Assembly (NCBI RefSeq): GCF_013778325.1
Contig: NZ_JACEIB010000026.1
Location: 310,001-374,000 of the forward strand
Direction: 5' to 3'
Length of the DNA stretch: 64,000 nucleotides
Source of the DNA: Sphingomonas chungangi
GTDB lineage: Bacteria; Pseudomonadota; Alphaproteobacteria; Sphingomonadales; Sphingomonadaceae
This document shows positions 10,485 through 18,328 of this stretch, one piece after another. The notes under the pieces are model-generated. The model ran no database searches. It was not told where the DNA came from and saw only the letters and a list, made by a program, of their open reading frames with translations. The first letter of the stretch is position 1; every line of letters starts with the position of its first letter. A program made the position numbers and the translations under genes.

Positions 10485-12023
10485 TCACGCCATCAGTCCG
10501 CGCTGGACGAACTCGACCGCGAGCAGGAGCACGAAGGCCCCGACCAGCGCGCCGCCCGCCCCCGCGAACCATTTGAACTGCTGCGCCGCCTCGGCCTTCT
10601 GCTTCGCGCTGTGCACGAAGCTGACCGCACCCAGCACCGGCAGGCCGCTCGCCGCCGCCAGCGCCGTCGGCGTAGAGTAGCTGGACTGCATCTTGTGCTT
10701 CAGGAAGGCCACCGCCGCGCCGCCCAGTAGCGCCAACAGCAGCACGCCCGTCAGCAGCAGCGGGCGCATCGGCTTGGCCGGCACCTTGGAGAAGCTCGGT
10801 GGCGCGATCACGCGGAACTGAACGCTGCCATCCTGATTCTGCGCGTCGGCGCGCAACTTGATGCCCTCGCGGTCCTGCAGCAGCTTGTCGTACTGCTGCT
10901 GGAGCACGTCGTGATCGCGCGACAGTTTGGCCTGCTCGGCCGTGATCTCGGGCGCCCCGGCCTGCTTGGCGGCGAAGGTCGCGAGATCCGACTGGAGCTG
11001 GGCGCGGCGCGTGGAAAGCGCGGCGTAGGTCGCCTGCTTGTCCGCCTGCATCGAACGCAGCGAGAGATAGGCCGGATTGGGCTGGCTGCCCGCACCGCCA
11101 CCGGTATCGGCGGCCGCCGCGCCGGAGATGCGGGCGATCTGCTTCTTGAGCGAAATGACGTCGGGATGCTGGTCGGTCCAGCCCTGCGCCTGATCGGCGG
11201 CGAGCTGGCCCTGCAGCTGCGCGAGTTGCTGGCGCGGGCCGCCGACGGTGCCGGGAACGGCCACGCCGGGGATGGTTGCGGGCGTGCCAGCCATCTGGCC
11301 GTTCACCGCCGCCAGCGCCGCCTGCGCGGAGGCAAGCTGTGTCTCGACGTCCTGCAGCTGACCCTGCGCGGTCTGCATCCGGTCGGCGATCGACCCGGTG
11401 CCGGGCAGCATGCCCATATATTTCGCCTCGAACGCCTGCTGCTTGTTCTCGGCATCCTGCAGCTGCGCGCCGCGCTGGGCGAGCTGCGCGTCGAGGAACT
11501 TGAGCGAGCGCTGCGCCTCGTCGGCATTGCCGGCGGAATAGCTGGTGTAGAAGGCGTCGAGCAGCTTCTGCGTCACCGTCTGGGCGAGGTGCGCGTTCTG
11601 CGAGTCCGAATAGCCGCCGCCGGACAGCGCGACGCTCACGTCGAACAGATTGTCCTGCGTCGACTTGATGCTGACGGCGTCGGCGAGGCGCGACACCTGG
11701 GTGGCAAGATCGCGCGGCGTGCGCGCCTGCCTGGCGAGCGCCGGCGTCGACTGGATCACCCCGGTCAGATTCTCGGCCGAGGTCAGCGTCTGGCGGAAGC
11801 TGTCGATATCCTGCTGCTGGTCGTTGGCGCTGATGCCCACCGCTTGCGGAAGGATCGACTGCGGCGTGATGTAGACGCGCGCCACGCTCTGATAGGTGTT
11901 CGGGATCAGCGAGACGGCGAGCCATCCCACCAGGGCGATCGCCCACGCCACCGCCAGCGCCAGCCAGCGGCGGCGCCAGACGGCGTGGATGCCCACCCGG
12001 ATCTCGTCGAGGATCGCCTGCAT
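10485..12023 (-). CDS. Polysaccharide chain-length determinant, XrtA-associated (Wzz-like)
   Basis: A 512-residue inner-membrane polysaccharide co-polymerase. It has a membrane helix near residues 22-42, a long periplasmic region with coiled-coil character (roughly 170-400), and two hydrophobic segments near the C-terminus (LLLTGVLLLALLGGAAVAFL and GALVGAFVLLLAVEFV). This layout is that of the Wzz/EpsF-like proteins in XrtA loci. It should set chain length together with the kinase encoded just downstream. It lies 27 bp after the export lipoprotein gene in the same transcript. Confidence 0.9.
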   Translation of the reverse strand: MQAILDEIRVGIHAVWRRRWLALAVAWAIALVGWLAVSLIPNTYQSVARVYITPQSILPQAVGISANDQQQDIDSFRQTLTSAENLTGVIQSTPALARQARTPRDLATQVSRLADAVSIKSTQDNLFDVSVALSGGGYSDSQNAHLAQTVTQKLLDAFYTSYSAGNADEAQRSLKFLDAQLAQRGAQLQDAENKQQAFEAKYMGMLPGTGSIADRMQTAQGQLQDVETQLASAQAALAAVNGQMAGTPATIPGVAVPGTVGGPRQQLAQLQGQLAADQAQGWTDQHPDVISLKKQIARISGAAAADTGGGAGSQPNPAYLSLRSMQADKQATYAALSTRRAQLQSDLATFAAKQAGAPEITAEQAKLSRDHDVLQQQYDKLLQDREGIKLRADAQNQDGSVQFRVIAPPSFSKVPAKPMRPLLLTGVLLLALLGGAAVAFLKHKMQSSYSTPTALAAASGLPVLGAVSFVHSAKQKAEAAQQFKWFAGAGGALVGAFVLLLAVEFVQRGLMA

Positions 12024-12050
12024 GATCTGTTACGCCTCGCTACCGGCCGC

Positions 12051-12692
12051 TCAGAACATGCTCTCGGGGATGATGATGACGTCACCCGGCTCGAGCTTCA
12101 CGTTCGCGCGGACGTCGCCATGCTTCACGAGCTTCGCAATCTGGAGCGGATACTCCTTCTGCTTACCTGTCGCCTTGTCGAACCGCACCAATTTGGCACG
12201 GTCACCTGACGCATATTGGGACAGTCCGCCCACCGCGATCATCGCGTCCAGCAACGTCATGTTGGCGCGATAGGGCAGGCTCGCCGGCTTGTCGGTCGCG
12301 CCTACGATGCGGACCTGCTGCGAGTAGGTGCCCTGGAAATTGTCGACCATCACAGAGACGAGCGGATCCTGCACATACTTGGAGAGCGCCGCCTTGATGT
12401 CCTCGGAAAGCTGCGCGGGCGTCTTGCCCACGGCAGGCAGGTCGGCGATCAGCGGCGTCGTGATCCGGCCGTCGGGGCGTACCTGCACCTTGCCGCCGAG
12501 CTCCGGATTGCGCCACACGAAGATGGTGAGCTGGTCCATCGGGCCGATGACATAGGTCTCGCCCGGTTCTTCCTGCGTGGAGACGAAGTTGGCGGGCGGC
12601 AGCGGCGGACCGCCGGCCCCCGATGCGCATCCCGTCACGACGCTGCACAGCATCGCCGCCAGCACCGTCTTCGAAGCGCCTTCGAACCGCAT
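12051..12692 (-). CDS. Polysaccharide export outer-membrane lipoprotein (Wza-like)
   Basis: A 213-residue lipoprotein. The signal peptide ends in a lipobox VVTGC, so Cys22 is the acylated residue. A poly_export domain follows (YVIGPMDQLTIFVWRNPEL, about 47-65), then a SLBB-like part (about 120-205) ending in LEPGDVIIIPESMF. It is much shorter than E. coli Wza, as usual for XrtA-type export proteins. It should form the periplasmic or outer-membrane part of the exit path. A GAAGGGGATTGAG ribosome-binding region precedes the ATG. It is the first gene of the ten-gene operon. Confidence 0.92.
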   Translation of the reverse strand: MRFEGASKTVLAAMLCSVVTGCASGAGGPPLPPANFVSTQEEPGETYVIGPMDQLTIFVWRNPELGGKVQVRPDGRITTPLIADLPAVGKTPAQLSEDIKAALSKYVQDPLVSVMVDNFQGTYSQQVRIVGATDKPASLPYRANMTLLDAMIAVGGLSQYASGDRAKLVRFDKATGKQKEYPLQIAKLVKHGDVRANVKLEPGDVIIIPESMF

Positions 12693-12795
12693 GACTCAAT
12701 CCCCTTCATTCGCCGCGAAGGGACGTGCGCCGAGGCCTTCGGCACGCGCTTTCGCGGGTCTTCCGATGCTCGGCCTACGCGGTAAGAGGTTATTT
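12693..12795 (-). promoter_or_regulatory. Probable promoter region for the ten-gene exopolysaccharide operon
   Basis: This 103-bp gap is the only sizeable one between same-strand genes in the locus. Its upstream part contains an AT-rich patch (12785-12812 region, minus-strand CGTAAAAATAACCTCTTA) that stands out against the GC-rich surroundings. A promoter here would drive the export-to-amidotransferase run separately from the decarboxylase gene. I cannot assign exact -35 and -10 boxes. Confidence 0.35.
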
Positions 12796-14037
12796 TTACG
12801 TTAGGATAACAGCGCTTTCGGCGGAAATCGCGATTTCGCACGGAGCCGGATGGCCGAGGAAGGCGGTCGGCGACGCGGTCGCCCCATAGGCACCAGCCAA
12901 GAACACGGCGATGATATCGCCTGGCTCTGCGCGAGGCAGCATGGCGTCGTCGGCGAGGCGATCGAGCGGGGTGCAGAGACATCCGACGACGCTGGCTTCC
13001 TCCCCCGGCTCCGCGCCGAATTTCGTCGCGACCGCAACGGGATAGTTACGACGAACCACCGTGCCGAAATTGCCCGAGGCGGCGAGCTGGTGGTGCAGGC
13101 CGCCATCGGTGACCAGGAAGACCTTGCCGTGACTGACCTTTCGGTCGACGATGCGGGCGAGATAGACGCCCGCCTCCGCCACCAGCCAGCGCCCCAGTTC
13201 GATCGCATAGCGTTCGGCCTCCCCATCTATCCTCCCCGCCAGCGCGGCACCGATTGCCTCGACATCGAGCGCGACGTCGCCCGCAAAGTACGGAATGCCG
13301 AAGCCACCGCCGAGATTGACCAGCGGAGCGCGGATGCCGGTCCGGTCGTCGATCTGCCGAGCGAGGGCGACGCTGTTCGCCTGCGTCTCGATGATGGCGT
13401 CGCCGTCCAGCGACTGCGACCCGGCGAAGACGTGCAGGCCGCGATAGTCCGCCCCCGCCTCCGCCAGCCGCCGAACCAACGGAGCCACACGCTCCTGATC
13501 GACGCCGAACGGCTTGGCGCCGCCGCCCATCCGCATCCCCGATCCGCGCAATTCGAACTCGGGATTGATCCGGACCGCGAGGCGCGGCGTCAGCCCCAAC
13601 GCCTCGCCGATCGAGAGCGCGCGATCAGCCTCATGTTCGGATTCGAGGTTGATCGTGGCGCCGGCTCGGATTGCGGCTTCCAACTCGCGCGCCTTCTTGC
13701 CGGGTCCCGCAAAGCTGACATGCGCCGCCGCCATGCCGGCCTCGATCGCGCGCCGGAGCTCGCCGTCGGACGCGACATCGAAACCATCGACGATCCCCGC
13801 CATCGCCGACACCAGCGGCGCGAACGGGTTCGCCTTGACCGCATAGTGGATTTCCAGGCCGGCCGGCATCGCCGCGCGCAGCCGCTCGACCCGACGAGCG
13901 ACCATCCCGAGATCATAGACGAACAGAGGCGTATCCCCCGCCGCCTCGATGAGCGCGGTGACGTCATGGCCTCCGATCAGCAGCCGGCCTTCCGTATTGG
14001 CCCCGTAGCCGGACGGGATCGGGCCGAGCGGCTTCAT
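12796..14037 (-). CDS. PLP-dependent decarboxylase, exosortase A system-associated
   Basis: A 413-residue fold-type III PLP enzyme related to diaminopimelate and ornithine decarboxylases. The PLP lysine is Lys68 in HYAVKANP. The Gly-rich phosphate-binding loop is NLGGGFGIPYF near residues 241-251, and the active-site Cys lies in GCLCTPLD near 353-360. The subfamily is found with XrtA loci next to an acyl ligase and an acyl carrier protein, as here. The true substrate is unknown; it may decarboxylate a carrier-bound or free amino acid used to decorate the polymer. The start overlaps the ligase stop by 4 bp. Confidence 0.9.
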   Translation of the reverse strand: MKPLGPIPSGYGANTEGRLLIGGHDVTALIEAAGDTPLFVYDLGMVARRVERLRAAMPAGLEIHYAVKANPFAPLVSAMAGIVDGFDVASDGELRRAIEAGMAAAHVSFAGPGKKARELEAAIRAGATINLESEHEADRALSIGEALGLTPRLAVRINPEFELRGSGMRMGGGAKPFGVDQERVAPLVRRLAEAGADYRGLHVFAGSQSLDGDAIIETQANSVALARQIDDRTGIRAPLVNLGGGFGIPYFAGDVALDVEAIGAALAGRIDGEAERYAIELGRWLVAEAGVYLARIVDRKVSHGKVFLVTDGGLHHQLAASGNFGTVVRRNYPVAVATKFGAEPGEEASVVGCLCTPLDRLADDAMLPRAEPGDIIAVFLAGAYGATASPTAFLGHPAPCEIAISAESAVILT

Positions 14038-15548
14038 GCGCCATGCATCTTCGCGATGGCGACACGGTCCAGCTTGCCGTTGGGGTTGCGCGGTAGATCG
14101 TCCACCCAGATCACCTCGCGCGGCTGCTGAAAGGTCGGCAATTCGGCCTTGAAATGCGCGAGCAGGCGCGCCTCGTCACCCGTACCGCGCACGACCAGCC
14201 GGATCGCCTGCCCCAGCCGTTCATCGGGCACGCCCAGCGCAACGGCTTCCGACGCGGCACCGCTGGCGACAGCGGCCTCCTCGATCTCGGTCGGGCTGAC
14301 CCGGTTGCCCGAGACCTTAATCATCTCGTCGTCTCGCCCGACGAAGCGAAGCAGCCCATCCGCATCCCGCTTCACCGTATCGCCCGACCACACCGCCATG
14401 CCGCCGAGCATCGATCCGGCGGGCGCGGGCCGATAGCGTAGCGCGGTCCGCTCGGGATCGCGCCAATAGCCCTGCCCGACCAGCGAGCCGGCATGGACCA
14501 GTTCACCCGGTTCGCCGTCGGCGGCGATGCGTCCATCCGGCCGCACCACCATCACCTCGGCGAAAGGAATGGCCCGCCCAATCGATTCGGGATGGGCATC
14601 GACTAGCGCGGGGTCGAGTCGGGTCGAGCGAAAGGCTTCGGTGAGACCATACATCAGTGTCAGGCTGGCCCGCGGAAACAGTTCGCGCAAGCGCCGCACG
14701 AGCGGCACCGGCATCCGTCCGCCCGTCGCCGACAGGATGCGCAGCCGGGCAGCGACCTCCGGCGGCCATTGCGCCTCGGCGAGCTGGATCCACAGCGGCG
14801 GCACCCCCGCGAGCGTGGTGATGCCGTGCCTTTCCACCGCACGAACGACATCGTTGGCCACCAGATAGTCGAGCGGCACGGCACGGGCGCCCGCCGCCCA
14901 GGTGGAAAGCAGCTGGTTGAGACCTGCGTCGAAGCTGAGCGGCAGGACGGCCAGTGTCCGATCGCCCGGCTCGACACGGAGATAGTGCGCGACCGCGATC
15001 GCGCCGAGCCAGAGGTTGGCGTGACTGAGCATCACGCCCTTGGGGCGGCCGGTCGATCCGGAGGTGTAGAGCAGAGCCGCCAGCACATCGGTGTCGCCGC
15101 TCGACGGCGGCAGCGGCACGGGATGATCGAGCAGGCAATCTTCGGACAATATCCTGCAGCCGACCGGCAAATCACTGTCTTCCAGCAGCTTTTCTCGCGC
15201 CGGCTGCGTGATCAGCAATCGCGCGTCACTGTTGGCGAGAATATGCGCGACCTGCGCGCGCTTGAGGAGCGGATTGACGGGCACGTGCACCAGCCCCGCC
15301 CGCGCGCAGGCCAGCGCCAGCAGGCAGGCGGTGCGGGTCTTGGGGAGCCAGCTCGCTATGCGATCGCCCGGGACGGCGCGATCGGCGAGGTGCGCAGCCA
15401 ATGCGCCCACCGCGCGATCAAGCCCGTCAAAATCCAGTTCGCCATCGCGATCGACCAGCGCGACGTCGCCCGGCCGGCCGCACAGCGCGAGCCGGTCCAG
15501 CCGCTGCGGCAGGGGTTCCAGCCCGTCCCATTCGTTCGCGACTTGCAA
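14034..15548 (-). CDS. AMP-forming acyl-CoA/acyl-ACP ligase, exosortase A system-associated
   Basis: A 504-residue ANL-superfamily adenylating enzyme. The AMP/phosphate loop LLYTSGSTGRPKGVM is at about residues 159-173, the motif YGLTEAF near 320, and the C-terminal catalytic Lys in NPNGKLDR near 493. It should activate a carboxylate as acyl-AMP and pass it to CoA or to the acyl carrier protein encoded nearby. No ATG or GTG is well placed. I chose TTG at 15548, preceded by GGGGTGGG. The open frame upstream runs into the divergent gene. Only 44 bp separates it from the divergent GNAT-like gene, so the two promoters must be close or overlapping. Confidence 0.86.
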   Translation of the reverse strand: MQVANEWDGLEPLPQRLDRLALCGRPGDVALVDRDGELDFDGLDRAVGALAAHLADRAVPGDRIASWLPKTRTACLLALACARAGLVHVPVNPLLKRAQVAHILANSDARLLITQPAREKLLEDSDLPVGCRILSEDCLLDHPVPLPPSSGDTDVLAALLYTSGSTGRPKGVMLSHANLWLGAIAVAHYLRVEPGDRTLAVLPLSFDAGLNQLLSTWAAGARAVPLDYLVANDVVRAVERHGITTLAGVPPLWIQLAEAQWPPEVAARLRILSATGGRMPVPLVRRLRELFPRASLTLMYGLTEAFRSTRLDPALVDAHPESIGRAIPFAEVMVVRPDGRIAADGEPGELVHAGSLVGQGYWRDPERTALRYRPAPAGSMLGGMAVWSGDTVKRDADGLLRFVGRDDEMIKVSGNRVSPTEIEEAAVASGAASEAVALGVPDERLGQAIRLVVRGTGDEARLLAHFKAELPTFQQPREVIWVDDLPRNPNGKLDRVAIAKMHGA

Positions 15549-15592
15549 ATTCCCACCCCGACGCGCCACAGATTGCGCGTGGGGATAACGCG

Positions 15593-16600
15593 ATGACCGC
15601 CTCGGTGGAATGGCTGAATGATTGGGATCGCATCGCGGCGGCAGCCGGCGATACGCTCGATCGTGCTCGCCAGCCACGCTTGTTCGACCGGCTCGACTGG
15701 TATCGCCTGATGGGCGAGCATCTCTATCCGGGCGATCCTCCCAGCGTACTTCACCTATCCGACGGGGCGTCGGCCAGTTGGCTGTTTCTGGTCGACGATG
15801 GCTCGCGGCGAGGTTTGGCTTTGTCGAAATGGTACGGGCTTTCCTGGCGGCCTGTGGTCGATGAAGGCTATCTCGATATCCTCCTGCGCTTCGCCGCCAA
15901 ACGTCACGACCATCTCGTGCTTCAGCCGCTCGACGCGCGGGAGACTACTCGGCTCGAATCCGCTTTGGGGCGATCAGGCTGGCAGACGTTCTGCGATCGT
16001 GTCTCGACCAACTGGACGATCGACGTCGCCGGGAAAAGCTTCGCCGACTATTGGCGGGAACGCCCCGGCCAGCTGCGCAGCACAGCGGCCCGTCGCATGC
16101 GACGCTACCCGCTCGGCATCCGCATCCATCGCGTGTTCGACGAGGCTGCGTGGCTGGATTACGAGGCGATCTACGCCGACAGCTGGAAACCCGACGAAGG
16201 CTCGATGCCCTTCCTGCGCGCGTTGGCCGAGCAGGAGGGCGCGGCGGGCACGCTGCGGCTCGGCATCGCAAGCGACGATCAGGGCCGGGCCATCGCCGCC
16301 CAGCTCTGGCTGGTCGAGAACGGCATCGCCACGATCCACAAGCTCGCGCACCGCGAAGGCGCCAAGCATATCTCGCCCGGCACGATCCTGAGCCACGCCA
16401 TGTTCCGCGCAGCGATCGACGAGGATCATGTCGAGCACATCGATTTCGGCCTCGGCAACGAGTCCTACAAGGCGGAGTGGATGGATACGGCCAACCCGAT
16501 CTATCGCATCGATGCGTATCGCCCCGACAGCCTGCGTGGTCTCGCCGGGATCGGACGTGAGCGCGCGGCGCGGCTTGTCCGTCGTCTTCGAGGCCGCTAG
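15593..16600 (+). CDS. GNAT/FemAB-like acyltransferase of the exosortase A locus
   Basis: A 335-residue protein of the GNAT superfamily, resembling the CelD/BioF2-like acetyltransferase group. The GNAT-like core is in the second half: GIASDDQGRAIAAQLWLVE near 220-240 and HIDFGLGNESYKAEWMD near 282-298. The start MTASVEWLNDWD at 15593 follows GGGGATAACG. It is first in a plus-strand run with the acyl carrier protein (11-bp gap) and two hydrolases. It may transfer the acyl or aminoacyl group made by the divergent ligase and decarboxylase; this is inference from context. Confidence 0.8.
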   Translation: MTASVEWLNDWDRIAAAAGDTLDRARQPRLFDRLDWYRLMGEHLYPGDPPSVLHLSDGASASWLFLVDDGSRRGLALSKWYGLSWRPVVDEGYLDILLRFAAKRHDHLVLQPLDARETTRLESALGRSGWQTFCDRVSTNWTIDVAGKSFADYWRERPGQLRSTAARRMRRYPLGIRIHRVFDEAAWLDYEAIYADSWKPDEGSMPFLRALAEQEGAAGTLRLGIASDDQGRAIAAQLWLVENGIATIHKLAHREGAKHISPGTILSHAMFRAAIDEDHVEHIDFGLGNESYKAEWMDTANPIYRIDAYRPDSLRGLAGIGRERAARLVRRLRGR

Positions 16601-16611
16601 TCGAGCAGGCG

Positions 16612-16866
16612 ATGACGATCGACGACCAATTGCGCGCCATCCTGCGCGACGTGCTGGGGCTGAGCGCCGACCGCGCTGCCACCATCGATGCCGGAACGCC
16701 ATTGTTCGGTGCGATGCCCGAACTCGATTCGATGGCGGTGGCAGGGCTTTTGACGGAGATCGAGGATCGACTCCACATCCTGATCGAGGATGACGAAGTG
16801 GGCGGCGAAATGCTGGAGACGTTCGGCAGTCTCTCCGCCTTCGTGAAGGGCAAGCGTGGCGAATGA
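16612..16866 (+). CDS. Acyl carrier protein of the exosortase A locus
   Basis: An 84-residue carrier protein. The 4'-phosphopantetheine attachment serine is Ser40 in PELDSMAVAG, the expected DSM motif, at the start of the second helix. Length and helix spacing match standalone acyl or peptidyl carrier proteins. It probably carries the substrate activated by the ligase at 14034-15548. Its stop overlaps the start of the next gene as ATGA. Confidence 0.92.
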   Translation: MTIDDQLRAILRDVLGLSADRAATIDAGTPLFGAMPELDSMAVAGLLTEIEDRLHILIEDDEVGGEMLETFGSLSAFVKGKRGE

Positions 16867-17525
16867 ACGGACGCGGGCCGCGCGTTCACACCTATGCGGA
16901 GGGCGAGTTCATGCTCGCTTATGGCCCACGAAACGGCCCGCAAATCCTTGTTATTCAGCCACTCTTCGAAGAATTGAATCGCTGTAGGGCAATGCTTGCC
17001 AGTGCCTGCCGCGCACTTGCCGAGCGCGGAGTCGGCGTCTGGATGCCCGATCTGCCTGGCACCGGCGAAAGCCTGCGGGCACTGGACACAATCGTATGGA
17101 AAGACTGGTTTGATGCCGTAGGTGCCGCGGGCTCCGTCGTGCGAGAGGAAACGGGATCAGAGCCCGGAATCTTGGCGATACGGGGCGGCGCCCTGCTCGA
17201 TCGTCCGCTGTTTTGGCGATCGCTTCGGCTGTCTCCGACCAGCGGCCGCTCGCTGCTGAGCGACCTGCGACGCAGCGCGCTCGCCAGTGGCAGCGATCCG
17301 GCGCATCCGGCCGGCTATACGCTCTCGGCTTCGCTCGTCGAAGCGCTGGCCGGCGCCGAACCCGCACCGGAGGGCGACATTCTGACGATCCGCCTTTCCA
17401 CGGACGATCGCCCGGCCGATCGTCGTATCGATGGCCAGCCACTCTGGCGCAGGCCGGAACCAGCGATCGACATCCCGACCGAGCAAGCGCTGATCAGCGA
17501 AATCCTTTCATGGGCAAGGCCATGA
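16863..17525 (+). CDS. Exosortase A-associated hydrolase 2 (alpha/beta fold)
   Basis: A 220-residue alpha/beta-hydrolase-like protein of the 'hydrolase 2' family that accompanies XrtA loci. The strand and loop PDLPGTGES near residues 62-70 are typical of the fold. At the position of the nucleophile elbow the sequence reads AIRGGALL (about 105-112) with no Ser in the usual GxSxG place. It may therefore be non-catalytic or work together with hydrolase 1. It overlaps the ACP gene by 4 bp and hydrolase 1 by 4 bp, so the three are translationally coupled. Confidence 0.82.
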   Translation: MNGRGPRVHTYAEGEFMLAYGPRNGPQILVIQPLFEELNRCRAMLASACRALAERGVGVWMPDLPGTGESLRALDTIVWKDWFDAVGAAGSVVREETGSEPGILAIRGGALLDRPLFWRSLRLSPTSGRSLLSDLRRSALASGSDPAHPAGYTLSASLVEALAGAEPAPEGDILTIRLSTDDRPADRRIDGQPLWRRPEPAIDIPTEQALISEILSWARP

Positions 17526-18328
17526 GATTGATTATCGGCATCCCGTGCGAAGAAGAAACGCTACTCGCGACGCTCGATGGGCCGGCGGATGCCACGATCG
17601 GATGGGTCTTCGTCATCGGTGGCAGCCAGACCCGCGTGGGCCCACACCGCCTTTACGAACGCCTGGCCATTCGGCTTGCCGAGACCGGACAGGCCGTCAT
17701 CCGCTTCGATCGACGCGGCGTCGGTGACAGCAGTGGAAACGATGCCGGATATTCGGGGAGCGGCCCCGATATCGAATCAGCTCTGCATGCACTTAATATC
17801 CATTTTCCCAATATATCTGATATATTTGGCTTTGGACTCTGCGACGGTGCATCAGCCATCGCACTCGTCGCTCCGAAGCTATCGGGCGCGGTACTGGCCA
17901 ATCCCTGGGTGGTGGAACCCATGGACGATCTGCCGCCAGCTGCAGCGATCCGGGGTCATTATGCCCGGCGTCTGCTCGACCTACGCGCGTGGCGGCGTCT
18001 GTTCGGCGGCGGCGTGAACCTGCGACGGCTGGCGCGAGGCATCCTACGTTCGGGCGGCCCGATGAACGACAGCCTCGCCCGTCGATTCGCCGAACGAGCG
18101 CCGGGAAACAGTCGTATCGTGCTCGCCGATGGTGATGGCACGGCGCAGGCATTCTCCGCCGCTTGGAAGAGCCTCAAGAACGAGCGACCGCCGATGGAAA
18201 TCGTCTCGATCCCAACCGCCAGCCACAGCTTCGCCGATCCGCCCGCTTCAGAGGCGCTGGCGAAAGCGTTGCTCGATTACTCGGCGGCGACCGCTTCCTC
18301 GGCCTCGAAGTCCGCCTCGGCGAGATAG
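17522..18328 (+). CDS. Exosortase A-associated hydrolase 1 (alpha/beta fold, Cys nucleophile)
   Basis: A 268-residue alpha/beta hydrolase. The elbow is GFGLCDGASA, putting Cys107 where Ser normally sits. Candidate triad partners are Asp203 (LADGDGTA) and His235 (TASHSFAD). A Cys-Asp-His triad recalls dienelactone hydrolase and thioesterase-like enzymes, so a thioesterase acting on the carrier protein is a fair guess. I chose the ATG at 17522 because it overlaps the previous stop as ATGA; another in-frame ATG lies four codons upstream at 17510. The last 17 codons run antisense through the end of trxB. Confidence 0.85.
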   Translation: MRLIIGIPCEEETLLATLDGPADATIGWVFVIGGSQTRVGPHRLYERLAIRLAETGQAVIRFDRRGVGDSSGNDAGYSGSGPDIESALHALNIHFPNISDIFGFGLCDGASAIALVAPKLSGAVLANPWVVEPMDDLPPAAAIRGHYARRLLDLRAWRRLFGGGVNLRRLARGILRSGGPMNDSLARRFAERAPGNSRIVLADGDGTAQAFSAAWKSLKNERPPMEIVSIPTASHSFADPPASEALAKALLDYSAATASSASKSASAR

